Below, piece after piece: positions 23,703 through 32,547 of a DNA stretch of 64,000 nt. The position numbers and the translations under genes are program-made. Source of the DNA: JBDOQU01 sp039839375 (GTDB lineage: Bacteria; Pseudomonadota; Alphaproteobacteria; DSM-16000; Inquilinaceae); assembly GCF_039839375.1 (NCBI RefSeq), contig NZ_JBDOQU010000012.1, forward strand, positions 1 to 64,000, given 5' to 3'. Within the stretch, counting starts at the first letter, position 1. Each line of letters begins with the position of its first letter. The notes under the pieces are model-generated. The model had not been told where the DNA came from. It saw only the letters and a program-made list of their open reading frames with translations, and did not search any database.

Positions 23703-26612
23703 ATGACCGATGCGCTACTGATTCTCCTGGTCATCCTTCCCTTCGCGGGCGGCCTTGTCGCCGCGACCCTGCCCCACAGCACACGGAACGCCGAAGCGTG
23801 GATGGCCGGGGTAGTCGCCCTTGGCTGCGCCATTCTGGCGGCTGCGGCTTACCCCGCCATATCGGCGGGAGAGGTTCTTCGCGCCGAGATTGAGTGGCTG
23901 CCCTCGCTGGGGCTGAACTTCACCCTGCGGATGGACGGCTTCGCCTTGCTGTTCGCGATGCTGGTGAGCGTCATCGGCTTCCTGGTCGTCCTTTACGCGC
24001 GGTATTACCTGGCGCCCGAGGACGCGGCGGGGCGGTTCTTCTCATATTTCCTGGGGTTCATGGGCTCCATGCTTGGCATGGTGCTTTCGGGGAATCTCAT
24101 CCTGCTGGTCATCTTCTGGGAACTGACCAGCGTCTTCTCGTTCCTCCTGATCGGATACTGGTACCACAACGCCAACGCACGGGACGGCGCACGGATGGCG
24201 TTGACCGTCACGGGCATAGGCGGGCTGGCCCTGCTGGCCGGCGTGCTGGTGATCGGCCACATCGTCGGAAGCTACGATCTCGATCGTGTGCTGGAGGCGG
24301 GCGAACAGATCCGGTCCCACGATCTCTACGTGCCGGCGCTTGTCCTCATCCTGATCGGCGCGCTGACCAAGAGCGCCCAGTTCCCGTTCCATTTCTGGCT
24401 GCCCAACGCGATGGCCGCGCCGACCCCCGTTTCGGCGTACCTCCATTCCGCGACCATGGTGAAGGCCGGCGTGTTCCTGATGGCGCGGCTATGGCCGGTC
24501 CTGTCGGGAACGCCGGAATGGTTCTGGATCGTCGGCGTCGCCGGGCTGAGTTCGCTTCTGCTCGGCGCCTATTTCGCGATCTTCCAGCAGGACATAAAGG
24601 GACTTCTGGCCTATTCCACGATCAGCCATCTGGGCCTGATCACGACGCTGCTCAGCCTCGGCAGCCCGCTGGCCGCCGTGGCGGCGATCTTCCATATGAT
24701 GAACCACGCCACCTTCAAGGCGTCGCTGTTCATGGCCGCCGGCGTCATCGACCATGAAACCGGCACCCGCGACATGCGCAGGCTGAGCGGCCTCCGACGA
24801 TACATGCCGATCACCACGACGCTGGCCGTGGTGGCAAGCGCCGCCATGGCCGGGGTGCCGCTGCTCAACGGCTTCCTGTCCAAGGAAATGTTCTTCGCCG
24901 AAGTCATCGAGACTCACGCCGATTCCATCCTCGACACCGCAACGCCCTATATAGCGTTGCTGGCCAGCCTGCTCGGCGTCACCTATTCGCTGCGTTTCGT
25001 CCATTGCGTGTTCTTCGGGCCCGATCCGGTGGATCTGCCCCGGACGCCCCATGAGCCCCCGCGCTGGATGCGCTTCCCGATCGAATTTCTTGTGCTGGCG
25101 TGCCTGGTGGTTGGAATCGTGCCCGCAGTGACGATCGGTTCCTTTCTCGACACCGCCGTGATGGCCGTTCTGGGGCCAGAGATGCCGCCGCACAGCCTGC
25201 GCGTCTGGCACGGATTCACCATACCGCTGCTGATGAGCACGATCGCGCTCGTCGCGGGGGTGGTCCTGTACCGCCTGTTGAAAAGCTATCTTGCCAGTTG
25301 CCCGGACGGCGCACCCTTCTTTCGTCGCATGAACGGCCAGCGCATCTTCACTAGCGTCATGGTGACCCTGTCGTGGAAATGGGCGAGGGCGGCTGAAAAA
25401 TATCTCGGCGCCCGCCGCCTCCAGCCGCAGCTTCGGCTGCTCGTGCTCATCGCCCTCGTGACGGCCTTCTGGCTGCTTTACACACAGGGGTTCGACCCCG
25501 GCGGAATCTCATTGGCGGGGGGCGATTTGGGGCTGGCGCTGGTCTGGACGGTGGGCGCCGTTTGCGCGGTCTGCGCCGCCTATCAGGCGAAGTTCCACCG
25601 GCTGGCCGCGCTGGCGCTTCTGGGCGGCGCCGGCATCGCCGTCTGCATCACCTTCATATGGTTTTCCGCGCCCGACCTGGCCGTGACCCAATTGCTGGTG
25701 GAGATTATTACCTCGGTGCTGATCCTGCTTGGGCTGCGCTGGCTGCCCAAACGCTCCCCGGAAGCGGTGGCCGTCAGCGTCAGGGTAAGGTTGCGACGCT
25801 ATGGCGACCTCGCGATGGCGGTCGCGGCCGGCGTGGGCATGACGCTCATATCCTACGCCGTGATGACGCGGCCGGCGGGCGAAACGATTGCGGATTTCTT
25901 CCTTGAACGCTCCTATACCGAAGGTGGCGGCAGGAATGTCGTGAATGTGATCCTGGTCGATTTCCGCGGCTTCGACACGATGGGCGAGATCACCGTGCTG
26001 GGTATCGTCGGCCTGACGGTGTTCGCCTTGCTCCGCCGTTTCAGGCCGGCGCCGGACAGTGTCGACCGGCCGGAGCAGCAACGGTATCTGCAGGCCTTTG
26101 AAGAAGCCCAGCCAGGCCGCGAAGTCGGGGAGACGGTCAGCGACTATCTCATGATCCCGTCGGTGATCATGCAGTGGCTCTTTCCGGTCATCATCGTGCT
26201 GGCGGCGCATCTTTTCCTGCGCGGGCACGACCTGCCCGGCGGCGGTTTCGTAGCCGGCATCGCGATGACGATCGCCTTCGTCCTGCAATACATGGCCGCC
26301 GGGACGAGATGGGTGGAGGAACGGCTGCGCGTCCTGCCGCTGCGGTGGATGGGCTTCGGTATGATGTTTTCGGCATTGACCGGGGCGGGGGCATGGCTGC
26401 TGGGATATCCGTTCCTGACATCCCATGCGCGCTACGTGGAGCTGCCGTTTATTGGGGAGGTTCCGTTCGCCACCGGCAGCCTGTTCGACTTCGGCGTCTT
26501 CTCCCTGGTCATGGGCTCCACGGTCCTGATGCTGATCGCGCTGGCCCACCAATCGATCCGCAGCCTCCGCGCCGCGCGCATCGCCGCGACGCCCGAGGCG
26601 GAGGAAACGTGA
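23703..26612 (+). CDS. mrpA: Mrp/Pha-type cation/proton antiporter, fused subunits A and B
   Basis: The 969-residue membrane protein contains the NuoL-like MrpA part (about 1-770) and, at its C-terminus (about 815-950), an MrpB domain. The A part has the proton-channel core: FWELTSVFSFLLIGYWYHN, LTKSAQFPFHFWLPNAMAAP, HSATMVKAGVFLMARL, and NHATFKASLFMAAGVIDHE. The B part shows LFLRGHDLPGGGFVAGI. In alphaproteobacteria such as Sinorhizobium, A and B are fused in the same way (phaA). The complex exchanges Na+ or K+ for protons across the inner membrane; which ion cannot be read from sequence. It is the first gene of the operon, transcribed away from an XRE regulator. Confidence 0.95.
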   Translation: MTDALLILLVILPFAGGLVAATLPHSTRNAEAWMAGVVALGCAILAAAAYPAISAGEVLRAEIEWLPSLGLNFTLRMDGFALLFAMLVSVIGFLVVLYARYYLAPEDAAGRFFSYFLGFMGSMLGMVLSGNLILLVIFWELTSVFSFLLIGYWYHNANARDGARMALTVTGIGGLALLAGVLVIGHIVGSYDLDRVLEAGEQIRSHDLYVPALVLILIGALTKSAQFPFHFWLPNAMAAPTPVSAYLHSATMVKAGVFLMARLWPVLSGTPEWFWIVGVAGLSSLLLGAYFAIFQQDIKGLLAYSTISHLGLITTLLSLGSPLAAVAAIFHMMNHATFKASLFMAAGVIDHETGTRDMRRLSGLRRYMPITTTLAVVASAAMAGVPLLNGFLSKEMFFAEVIETHADSILDTATPYIALLASLLGVTYSLRFVHCVFFGPDPVDLPRTPHEPPRWMRFPIEFLVLACLVVGIVPAVTIGSFLDTAVMAVLGPEMPPHSLRVWHGFTIPLLMSTIALVAGVVLYRLLKSYLASCPDGAPFFRRMNGQRIFTSVMVTLSWKWARAAEKYLGARRLQPQLRLLVLIALVTAFWLLYTQGFDPGGISLAGGDLGLALVWTVGAVCAVCAAYQAKFHRLAALALLGGAGIAVCITFIWFSAPDLAVTQLLVEIITSVLILLGLRWLPKRSPEAVAVSVRVRLRRYGDLAMAVAAGVGMTLISYAVMTRPAGETIADFFLERSYTEGGGRNVVNVILVDFRGFDTMGEITVLGIVGLTVFALLRRFRPAPDSVDRPEQQRYLQAFEEAQPGREVGETVSDYLMIPSVIMQWLFPVIIVLAAHLFLRGHDLPGGGFVAGIAMTIAFVLQYMAAGTRWVEERLRVLPLRWMGFGMMFSALTGAGAWLLGYPFLTSHARYVELPFIGEVPFATGSLFDFGVFSLVMGSTVLMLIALAHQSIRSLRAARIAATPEAEET

Positions 26613-26953
26613 TGGAGGCCATCCTCTCCCTCGCCATCGGCGTCCTGGCCGGGTCCGGGGTGTGGCTGCTGCTGCGGCCGCGCACCTATCAGGTCATCAT
26701 CGGGCTGTCGCTGATCTCCTATGCGGTCAATCTTTTCATCTTCAGCATGGGGAGGCTCCGCATCGACGCGCCTCCGGTGCTTGGCTCCGGATCGAATGTC
26801 GATCCGGCGGCCTATACCGACCCTGTTCCCCAGGCGCTGGCGCTGACGGCGATCGTTATCGGCTTCGCGACGACGGCATTGTTCCTTGTGGTGTTGCTGG
26901 TGTCGCGCGGTCTGACCGGGACCGACCATGTTGATGGCAGGGAGCGGGGATGA
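26612..26953 (+). CDS. mrpC: Mrp antiporter subunit C
   Basis: The 113-residue product is related to NuoK and has three membrane helices (about 3-21, 26-46 and 70-98). The conserved motif RPRTYQVIIGLSLISYAVNLFIFSMG, with YAVNL, and the following DPVPQALALTAIVIGFATTA are diagnostic. Its ATG shares one base with the mrpA stop (TGATG), and GGAGGAAA lies upstream. Its own stop overlaps mrpD by four bases. Together with MrpA and MrpD it forms the membrane arm of the antiporter. Confidence 0.93.
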   Translation: MEAILSLAIGVLAGSGVWLLLRPRTYQVIIGLSLISYAVNLFIFSMGRLRIDAPPVLGSGSNVDPAAYTDPVPQALALTAIVIGFATTALFLVVLLVSRGLTGTDHVDGRERG

Positions 26954-28596
26954 CCGGGAACTGGACGGATCATCTCATGATCGCGCCGATCCTGCTGCCT
27001 CTGGTTGCGGCCGGCGCGCTGCTGTTCATGAACGAGCGTCGCCATGCGCGAAAGGCGATGGTGAGCGTGGGCGCGGTCCTGGGGCTTCTTGTCGTTTCCA
27101 TCGCGCTGCTGCGCTCCGCCGCCGGCACCGGGCCGGGCCAGCCCGCCGCCATGGGCGTCTATCTGCTGGGCAACTGGCCGGCGCCGTTCGGGATCGTGCT
27201 GGTGGTCGATCGGCTCTCGGCGATGATGCTGGTTCTGACGTCTGTCCTGGGACTGGCGGCGCTGGTGTTCGCGCTGGCGCGCTGGAGCAAAGCCGGCCCC
27301 TATTTTCATAGCCTTTTCCTGTTGCTCCTGATGGGGCTGAACGGGGCCTTCCTGACCGGCGACCTGTTCAACCTCTTCGTCTTCTTCGAGGTGCTGCTGG
27401 CGGCGTCATACGGTCTGGTGCTGCATGGTTCGGGCCTGGTGCGGGTCAAGGCGGGGCTCCACTACATCGCGATCAACCTGGCTTCATCGTTCCTGTTCCT
27501 GATCGGCGTCAGCCTGATCTACGGCGTCGCGGGCACGCTCAACATGGCTGACCTTGCCGCGCGGATCCCGACGGTGGCGGCGGAGGACCGGATGATGCTG
27601 GAAGCCGGCGCGGCCCTCCTCGGGGTCGCCTTCCTCGTCAAGGCCGGCATGTGGCCGCTCAATTTCTGGCTGCCCACGACCTACAGCGCCGCCGCCGCGC
27701 CGGCCGCCGCGATGTTCGCGATCATGACCAAGGTCGGAATCTATATCCTGCTGCGCCTGTCGCTGCTGCTGTTCGGCGATGGCGCCGGAGCTTCGGCCGG
27801 GCTGGGCGGCGACGTGCTGCTGATCGGCGGGCTGGCCACGCTGTCGTTCGGGGCGATTGGCGTACTGGCGTCCCAGGCCATGGGGAGGCTTGCCGGATAC
27901 AGCGTGCTTGTTTCCAGCGGCACCCTGCTGGCCGCGATCGGGATCGGCAATGCCGGCGTGACCGCCGGCGCCCTGTTCTATCTGGTGAGTTCGACGCTGG
28001 CGATCTGCGCCTTCTTTCTGCTGATCGAACTGGTCGAGCGCGACCAGAACCCCGCCGCCGACATCCTGGCCGTGACGATGGAAGCCTTCGGCGACGACGA
28101 TGACGAAGAGGAAGCGGAGGAAGAGGTAGGCATCCCGTTTCAGGCCACCATGGCGATCCTCGGCATAGGCTTCGCCGGCTGCGCCCTGCTGTTGGCGGGG
28201 TTGCCGCCGCTCTCCGGCTTCATCGCCAAATTCGCCATCCTGACCGCCATCTTCAATCCCGACGGCATCGGCGGGGGCGTCCTCGTCTCGACCGTGACCT
28301 GGACCTTCACGGCGCTTCTGATCCTGTCCGGCCTGTCGGCCCTGATCGCCATGACCCGGGCGGGCGTTCGCACCTTCTGGGCGCCGGTCGATCGCACCGT
28401 GCCGCGCGTTCATGCGGTCGAGATCGCGCCGGTCGCCATGTTGCTGCTGCTGTGCGCGGTCCTGACCGTGGCGGGCGGGCCGGTGATGGAATACATGGAT
28501 GAGACCGCCCGCTCGCTCCACGCGCCGGAAGGCTATGTCGACGGCGTCCTGACCGCCGCGCCCATCGAGGGGCCGGCGGTAGGGGAGGGCCGATGA
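26950..28596 (+). CDS. mrpD: Mrp antiporter subunit D (NuoN/NuoM-like)
   Basis: The 548-residue product has about 14 membrane helices and proton-channel motifs: FNLFVFFEVLLAASYGLVLHG (helix glutamate), FLVKAGMWPLNFWLPTTY (channel lysine) and SQAMGRLAGYSVLVSSGTLL. An acidic insert, FGDDDDEEEAEEEVG, lies near residues 381-396 between helices. MrpD works with MrpA as the second antiporter-like module. The start overlaps mrpC (ATGA) and the end overlaps mrpE (ATGA). The C-terminal 60 residues include a late hydrophobic helix and a polar tail. Confidence 0.95.
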   Translation: MTGNWTDHLMIAPILLPLVAAGALLFMNERRHARKAMVSVGAVLGLLVVSIALLRSAAGTGPGQPAAMGVYLLGNWPAPFGIVLVVDRLSAMMLVLTSVLGLAALVFALARWSKAGPYFHSLFLLLLMGLNGAFLTGDLFNLFVFFEVLLAASYGLVLHGSGLVRVKAGLHYIAINLASSFLFLIGVSLIYGVAGTLNMADLAARIPTVAAEDRMMLEAGAALLGVAFLVKAGMWPLNFWLPTTYSAAAAPAAAMFAIMTKVGIYILLRLSLLLFGDGAGASAGLGGDVLLIGGLATLSFGAIGVLASQAMGRLAGYSVLVSSGTLLAAIGIGNAGVTAGALFYLVSSTLAICAFFLLIELVERDQNPAADILAVTMEAFGDDDDEEEAEEEVGIPFQATMAILGIGFAGCALLLAGLPPLSGFIAKFAILTAIFNPDGIGGGVLVSTVTWTFTALLILSGLSALIAMTRAGVRTFWAPVDRTVPRVHAVEIAPVAMLLLLCAVLTVAGGPVMEYMDETARSLHAPEGYVDGVLTAAPIEGPAVGEGR

Positions 28597-29072
28597 GCCG
28601 TTTGCTGCCCTACCCCCTGCTGACGCTCTCGCTGCTGGTCATGTGGATCCTGCTCAACGGATTCACGCCCGGCCACGTCCTGTTGGGCGGGGTGATCGCG
28701 ATCTTCGCGTCGTGGGCGATGTCCCTGCTGACGCCCGCGAAACCCAGGCTGCGCCGGTGGGACCTTATCCCGAAGCTGGTCGGAACCGTCCTGATCGACG
28801 TCTTCCGGTCGAACGTCGCGGTGGCCCGGCTCATCTTCCAGGCGCGCGCGCCGGCGTCGGGCTTCGTCGCTGTCCCGTTGGATTTGCGCGACCGGACGGC
28901 CCTGGCCGTCCTGGCCTGCATCATCACCAGCACGCCCGGCACGGCGTGGGTGGAGTACGATTCGGTGAGCAGCGTGCTGCTGATCCATGTCCTGGATCTG
29001 GCTGACGAGGCCGCCTGGATAGACACCGTCAAGTCCCGCTACGAGAGCCTTCTGATGGAGATTTTCGAATGA
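28593..29072 (+). CDS. mrpE: Mrp antiporter subunit E
   Basis: The 159-residue protein has two N-terminal membrane helices (about 5-25 and 28-48) and a cytoplasmic domain. That domain holds the family motifs NVAVARLIFQARAPASGFV, LACIITSTPGTAWVEYDS and LLIHVLDLADE. MrpE is needed for full antiport activity though it has no channel of its own. Its start and stop overlap mrpD and mrpF by four bases each, so the chain is probably translationally coupled. Confidence 0.94.
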   Translation: MSRLLPYPLLTLSLLVMWILLNGFTPGHVLLGGVIAIFASWAMSLLTPAKPRLRRWDLIPKLVGTVLIDVFRSNVAVARLIFQARAPASGFVAVPLDLRDRTALAVLACIITSTPGTAWVEYDSVSSVLLIHVLDLADEAAWIDTVKSRYESLLMEIFE

Positions 29073-29350
29073 GCCTCGCCATCCTGACCTGGTCCGTCGG
29101 CATCGCGCAGGTCCTGCTCGGCCTGGCGATGGTGTGCACGGTTTACCGCCTCGTTCACGGCCCGAGAGCGCAGGATCGCGTGCTGGGTCTCGACACGCTC
29201 TATGTCAACTCCATGCTCCTGCTGCTGACGTTCGGCATCCGCACGGGAAGCACGCTCTATTTCGAGGCGGCGCTGGTGATCGGGCTGCTGGGCTTCGTTT
29301 CAACGGTTGCGCTGGCGAAGTTCCTGATGCGCGGGGAGGTGATCGAATGA
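29069..29350 (+). CDS. mrpF: Mrp antiporter subunit F
   Basis: The 93-residue product has three membrane helices (about 5-24, 37-57 and 62-84). It carries the usual VYRLVHGPRAQDRVLGLDTL motif, with the conserved Asp between helices 1 and 2, followed by FEAALVIGLLGFVSTVALAK. The name and size match MrpF. The ATGA overlaps with mrpE and mrpG continue the coupling seen through the operon. Confidence 0.94.
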   Translation: MSLAILTWSVGIAQVLLGLAMVCTVYRLVHGPRAQDRVLGLDTLYVNSMLLLLTFGIRTGSTLYFEAALVIGLLGFVSTVALAKFLMRGEVIE

Positions 29351-29727
29351 CCCATGCCGCCGACATGCCGGTCTGGGCTGCGCTGCTCATCGCGTTCTTC
29401 CTCCTGGCCGGATCCGCCCTGACCCTCGCCGGGTCGATCGGCCTAGTGCGGCTGAAGCGGTTCTATGATCGCCTCCACCCACCGACGCTTGGTTCCAGCG
29501 GGGGTGTGATCGGTATCGTCATCGCCTTCACGCTATTCTTCTCGATGCTGGAATCCACGCTCGTCCTCCAGGCCTTCCTGATCTTCGTCTTCGTGGGCGT
29601 CACCACGCCCGTGACCTTCATGCTGCTGGCGCGCGCCGCCCTGTTCCGCGACCGGGCGGACGGCAGCGGCGATGTGCCGGCGGCGGCGCGGCGGGAGGGC
29701 GAGGAGCCGCCGACCGCGCAGGCCTGA
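29347..29727 (+). CDS. mrpG: Mrp antiporter subunit G
   Basis: The 126-residue product has three helices (about 9-31, 48-66 and 74-96). Motifs are GSIGLVRLKRFYDRLHPPTL and the later FVFVGVTTPVTFMLLARAAL. The last 30 residues are polar. The start lies in the ATGA overlap with mrpF (29347). It closes the operon: with the A/B fusion, all seven functions A to G are present, so this is a complete antiporter set. No clear terminator follows. Confidence 0.93.
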   Translation: MTHAADMPVWAALLIAFFLLAGSALTLAGSIGLVRLKRFYDRLHPPTLGSSGGVIGIVIAFTLFFSMLESTLVLQAFLIFVFVGVTTPVTFMLLARAALFRDRADGSGDVPAAARREGEEPPTAQA

Positions 29728-29830
29728 ACCATCCCGAGCACGGGATCGGCTATGAAGATCGCATTTGGCTCTAATTAATCCTCCCTTCACCATTCCTGAT
29801 TAACGTTGCGGGGCGAAACGAACAGGGTCG

Positions 29831-30943
29831 ATGCCGCCCGCGTCAGCGATTGCGGCGTCCGTCCGACCGGCCAGGGACAAAGAAGCCGTGCCGAGCAATA
29901 CCGATCGGGACTCCATCCGGCGCATCGCCGATATTGCGATGTCGCTGATGGCCGCCAACGAGGTGCCGCCCACGCCTCAGAACTACAGCGTCTGGTACGC
30001 CTACGCCGCCGGCGGCGAAAGCGACCTTGTCCGCGCGATCGACATCCTGCTGTCCAACGATCAGGGCTTTTCCGACGAACGCAACGCCGACCTTCATCAC
30101 CGCTTCTTCGGGCAGGACCGGGAAGGCGAGACGCTGCGCCAGGCCAGCGCCCGCATCCAGGAGGCGCTGGAGGCTGTGATGGCGGTCATCACCAGCGCCG
30201 ACGGCCGCGCCCGGCGCTATGGCGACGATCTTGCCGCGCTGACGGACGATCTGGAGGCGGTGCACGATTTCCGGCGGCTGCGGGAGGTCGTGGACAGGCT
30301 GGCGGCCGAAACCCAGGCGATGTCGGACCATAACCGCCGCCTCGGCCAGGAACTGTCAGACACCTCCCAGAAGATGGACAAGATGCGCCGCGATCTGGAA
30401 GCGGTGCGCCGGGAGGCGGCGACCGACAATCTGACGGGCCTGCCCAATCGGAAGAGCTTCGATTTGATGCTGCGCCATGCCGCGGCGGCGTCGATGGAGG
30501 GCGGCGCGGCGCTGTCGCTGCTCATGGTCGATATAGACTGTTTCAAGAAGTTCAACGACAGTTACGGCCACCAGACCGGCGACCAGGTGCTGAAGCTGGT
30601 CGCCAGGGTGCTGCGGGATTCGGTCAAGGGCCGCGACACCGCCGCCCGCTATGGCGGCGAGGAATTCGCGATCGTGCTGCCGGACACGGCGATCGAACAG
30701 GCCGTCGTCCTGGCGGAGCAGATCCGGTCGCGCATGGCGTCGCGCAGCATCGTCCGGCGCGATACGGGGAAGGCGATGGGATCGATCACGCTTTCCATCG
30801 GCGCGGCGCAATACCATCACGGCGAAGGGCTGTCGGCGCTGATCGGCCGCGCCGACGCCGCCCTCTACGCCGCCAAGGATGGCGGCCGCAACCGCGTGAC
30901 AGCCGAACTCCACCCCGCCCACCAGGTCAGGATGGTCGGGTAG
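29831..30943 (+). CDS. Diguanylate cyclase (GGDEF domain) with N-terminal helical region
   Basis: The 370-residue soluble protein would make cyclic di-GMP. The GGDEF domain fills the C-terminal half (about 200-362): DNLTGLPNRKSFD, VDIDCFKKFNDSYGHQTGDQVL, active-site loop GGEEF at 275-279, and a final ADAALYAAKDGGRNRV. The N-terminal half is helical, with a coiled coil leading into the catalytic domain. It has PPTPQNYSVWYAYAAG near the start, a segment common in alphaproteobacterial GGDEF proteins. The inhibitory site upstream of GGEEF reads KGRD where RxxD is usual, so product inhibition may be weak. AGGG lies 6 bases before the ATG; a GTG at 29888 is an alternative. Confidence 0.92.
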   Translation: MPPASAIAASVRPARDKEAVPSNTDRDSIRRIADIAMSLMAANEVPPTPQNYSVWYAYAAGGESDLVRAIDILLSNDQGFSDERNADLHHRFFGQDREGETLRQASARIQEALEAVMAVITSADGRARRYGDDLAALTDDLEAVHDFRRLREVVDRLAAETQAMSDHNRRLGQELSDTSQKMDKMRRDLEAVRREAATDNLTGLPNRKSFDLMLRHAAAASMEGGAALSLLMVDIDCFKKFNDSYGHQTGDQVLKLVARVLRDSVKGRDTAARYGGEEFAIVLPDTAIEQAVVLAEQIRSRMASRSIVRRDTGKAMGSITLSIGAAQYHHGEGLSALIGRADAALYAAKDGGRNRVTAELHPAHQVRMVG

Positions 30944-31023
30944 GGCGCATTAGGGCGAATGTCGCCGGATTGGCGTCGGTACGCGATTTGCGTATTTTGC
31001 GCATGCTTGATGGAGCATGCGTC

Positions 31024-31215
31024 ATGTCTTTCGAACGGCAGATTCTTGTGGTCGGATCGCTTCCCGATGATGTCGTCGCGGATATCGAGGCGGCGGAATA
31101 CGGCACCATTCCTAAATGTCTGCCGATCCTCGACCGACAACGGCCGAGGCGCGGTCACTTTCGACTCCGATCGATGATCGCCTATCTTGCATGGCTTCGC
31201 GGGAGGGAGCCATGA
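31024..31215 (+). CDS. Hypothetical 63-residue protein, coupled to the downstream kinase
   Basis: The product begins MSFERQILVVGSLPDDVVAD and ends with a basic segment (DRQRPRRGHFRLRSM) and a short hydrophobic stretch. I recognise no family. Reasons to believe it is real: GGAG lies 8 bases before the ATG; its TGA overlaps the next start in an ATGA; and the reading direction agrees with both neighbours. It lies 80 bases after the diguanylate cyclase. It could be a leader peptide or a small partner of the P-loop protein. Confidence 0.5.
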   Translation: MSFERQILVVGSLPDDVVADIEAAEYGTIPKCLPILDRQRPRRGHFRLRSMIAYLAWLRGREP

Positions 31216-31751
31216 CCGTCAGAAACCGGCCGATGCTGATAGCGTTCAGCGGATTGCCCGCGACCGGCAAGACGAGCCTCGCGCGGGCCGCGGCGCTCGC
31301 GCTGGGCGCGGTCCATGTGCGCGTCGACACGATCGAGCAGGCGCTGCGGTCGGTCGTCGGCGGAGAGGTCGGGGAGGAAGGCTATGAGGTCGCCTTCCGC
31401 GTCGCCGCCGACAATCTCAGGCTCGGCCATATCGTCATCGGCGATTCGGTCAACGCGCTGAAGATCACTCGCGACGCCTGGCGGACGGTCGCCGACTGTC
31501 TCCAACTCCCTTGCGCGGAGGTCGAAATCGACTGCTCCGATTCGGAGGAACACCGTCGGCGGGTGGAGAGCCGGGCACCCGACATAGAGGGGCTGGCGCT
31601 CCCCGACTGGCGGCAGGTCGTCGAACGGGAGCGCGAGCCCTGGGACAGGCCCCGCATCGTGATCGACACGGCGGGCCGGACGATGGAGGCCTGCGCGGCG
31701 GAGCTTCTGGCCGCCCTGCGGCCGATGCTCAGCCCTTCCGGCGAACCATGA
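31212..31751 (+). CDS. P-loop ATP-binding kinase-like protein (AAA_33 type)
   Basis: The 179-residue protein has Walker A GLPATGKTS near residue 15, then RVDTIEQALR, a VIGDSVNALKITRDAWR segment (Walker B-like strand with a lid helix), and EVEIDCSDSEEHRRRVESR. This layout is that of small kinases related to shikimate or chloramphenicol phosphotransferases. The substrate is unknown. The ATG at 31212 overlaps the 63-residue gene by four bases and has GGGAGGGAG upstream, which settles the start. A metallophosphoesterase follows after about 60 bases. Confidence 0.82.
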   Translation: MTVRNRPMLIAFSGLPATGKTSLARAAALALGAVHVRVDTIEQALRSVVGGEVGEEGYEVAFRVAADNLRLGHIVIGDSVNALKITRDAWRTVADCLQLPCAEVEIDCSDSEEHRRRVESRAPDIEGLALPDWRQVVEREREPWDRPRIVIDTAGRTMEACAAELLAALRPMLSPSGEP

Positions 31752-31812
31752 CGAGGTCCGGACGGCGACGTCGCCCTTCACGGCGGGCCTGATCTTCATT
31801 TACCGTCGCCTC

Positions 31813-32547
31813 ATGAGAATCGCCGTCATTTCAGACATACACGGGAATCTGGCTGCACTCGACGCCGTGCTGGCCGACATCGCCCGGCGCGGTGCGGACG
31901 CGACCGTCAATCTGGGCGATCTTCTGTCCGGCGCGCTCCGGCCGGCGGAGACCGCCGACCGGCTGATGGCGCTCGACATGCCGACGATCCGGGGAAACCA
32001 CGAACGCCAGATCCTGACCTTCGAACCTGAACGGATGGGCTATTCCGACCGTCACGCGGCCGAAGCGATCGATCCCCGTCACCGCGAATGGCTGGCCGGC
32101 CTGCCGGAGACGCTGCGCCTGTTCGACGACGTCCTGCTGGTCCACGGCACGCCGGGCAGCGACCTGACCTATTTCCTGGAGACGGTGGAGCGGACGGGCT
32201 GCCGCCCGGCGATGGAGGCCGAGATCGCGGCCCGCGCCGCCGACGCCGACGCCTCCCTCATCCTCTGCGGCCATTCGCATATCCCAAGATCGGTGCGGCT
32301 GAAGGGTGGCCGCCAAATCGTCAATCCGGGCAGCGTGGGCCTCCAGGCCTTCCGGGACGATCATATCTATCCGCACAACATGGAGACCGGCTCCCCCCAT
32401 GCCCGCTACGCGATGATCGAGCGTACCGGCGAGGGCTGGTCGGTCGAACTGCTGAAGGTCTCTTACGATTGGGAAGGCGCCGCTGCGCTGGCCGAAGCCA
32501 ACGGCCAGCCGGAATGGGCGCGGGCGCTCAGGACGGGGAGGGTCTGA
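31813..32547 (+). CDS. Calcineurin-like metallophosphoesterase (YfcE/MJ0936 type)
   Basis: The 244-residue enzyme shows every metal-binding block of the family: AVISDIHGNLAAL (residues 4-16), NLGDLLSGALRP, IRGNHERQI, LLVHGTPGSD and CGHSHIPR, followed by NPGSVGLQAF. Such proteins hydrolyse phosphodiesters or phosphomonoesters with two divalent metals; the natural substrate is not predictable. Its stop shares one base with the start of the GNAT gene (TGATG), so they form a unit. Confidence 0.92.
   Translation: MRIAVISDIHGNLAALDAVLADIARRGADATVNLGDLLSGALRPAETADRLMALDMPTIRGNHERQILTFEPERMGYSDRHAAEAIDPRHREWLAGLPETLRLFDDVLLVHGTPGSDLTYFLETVERTGCRPAMEAEIAARAADADASLILCGHSHIPRSVRLKGGRQIVNPGSVGLQAFRDDHIYPHNMETGSPHARYAMIERTGEGWSVELLKVSYDWEGAAALAEANGQPEWARALRTGRV

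Noticed and set aside
23703..29727. Respiratory complex I genes
   Set aside because: The NuoL/N/K-like proteins are in the A/B-C-D-E-F-G order of Mrp antiporters, with MrpE, F and G present and no redox subunits.
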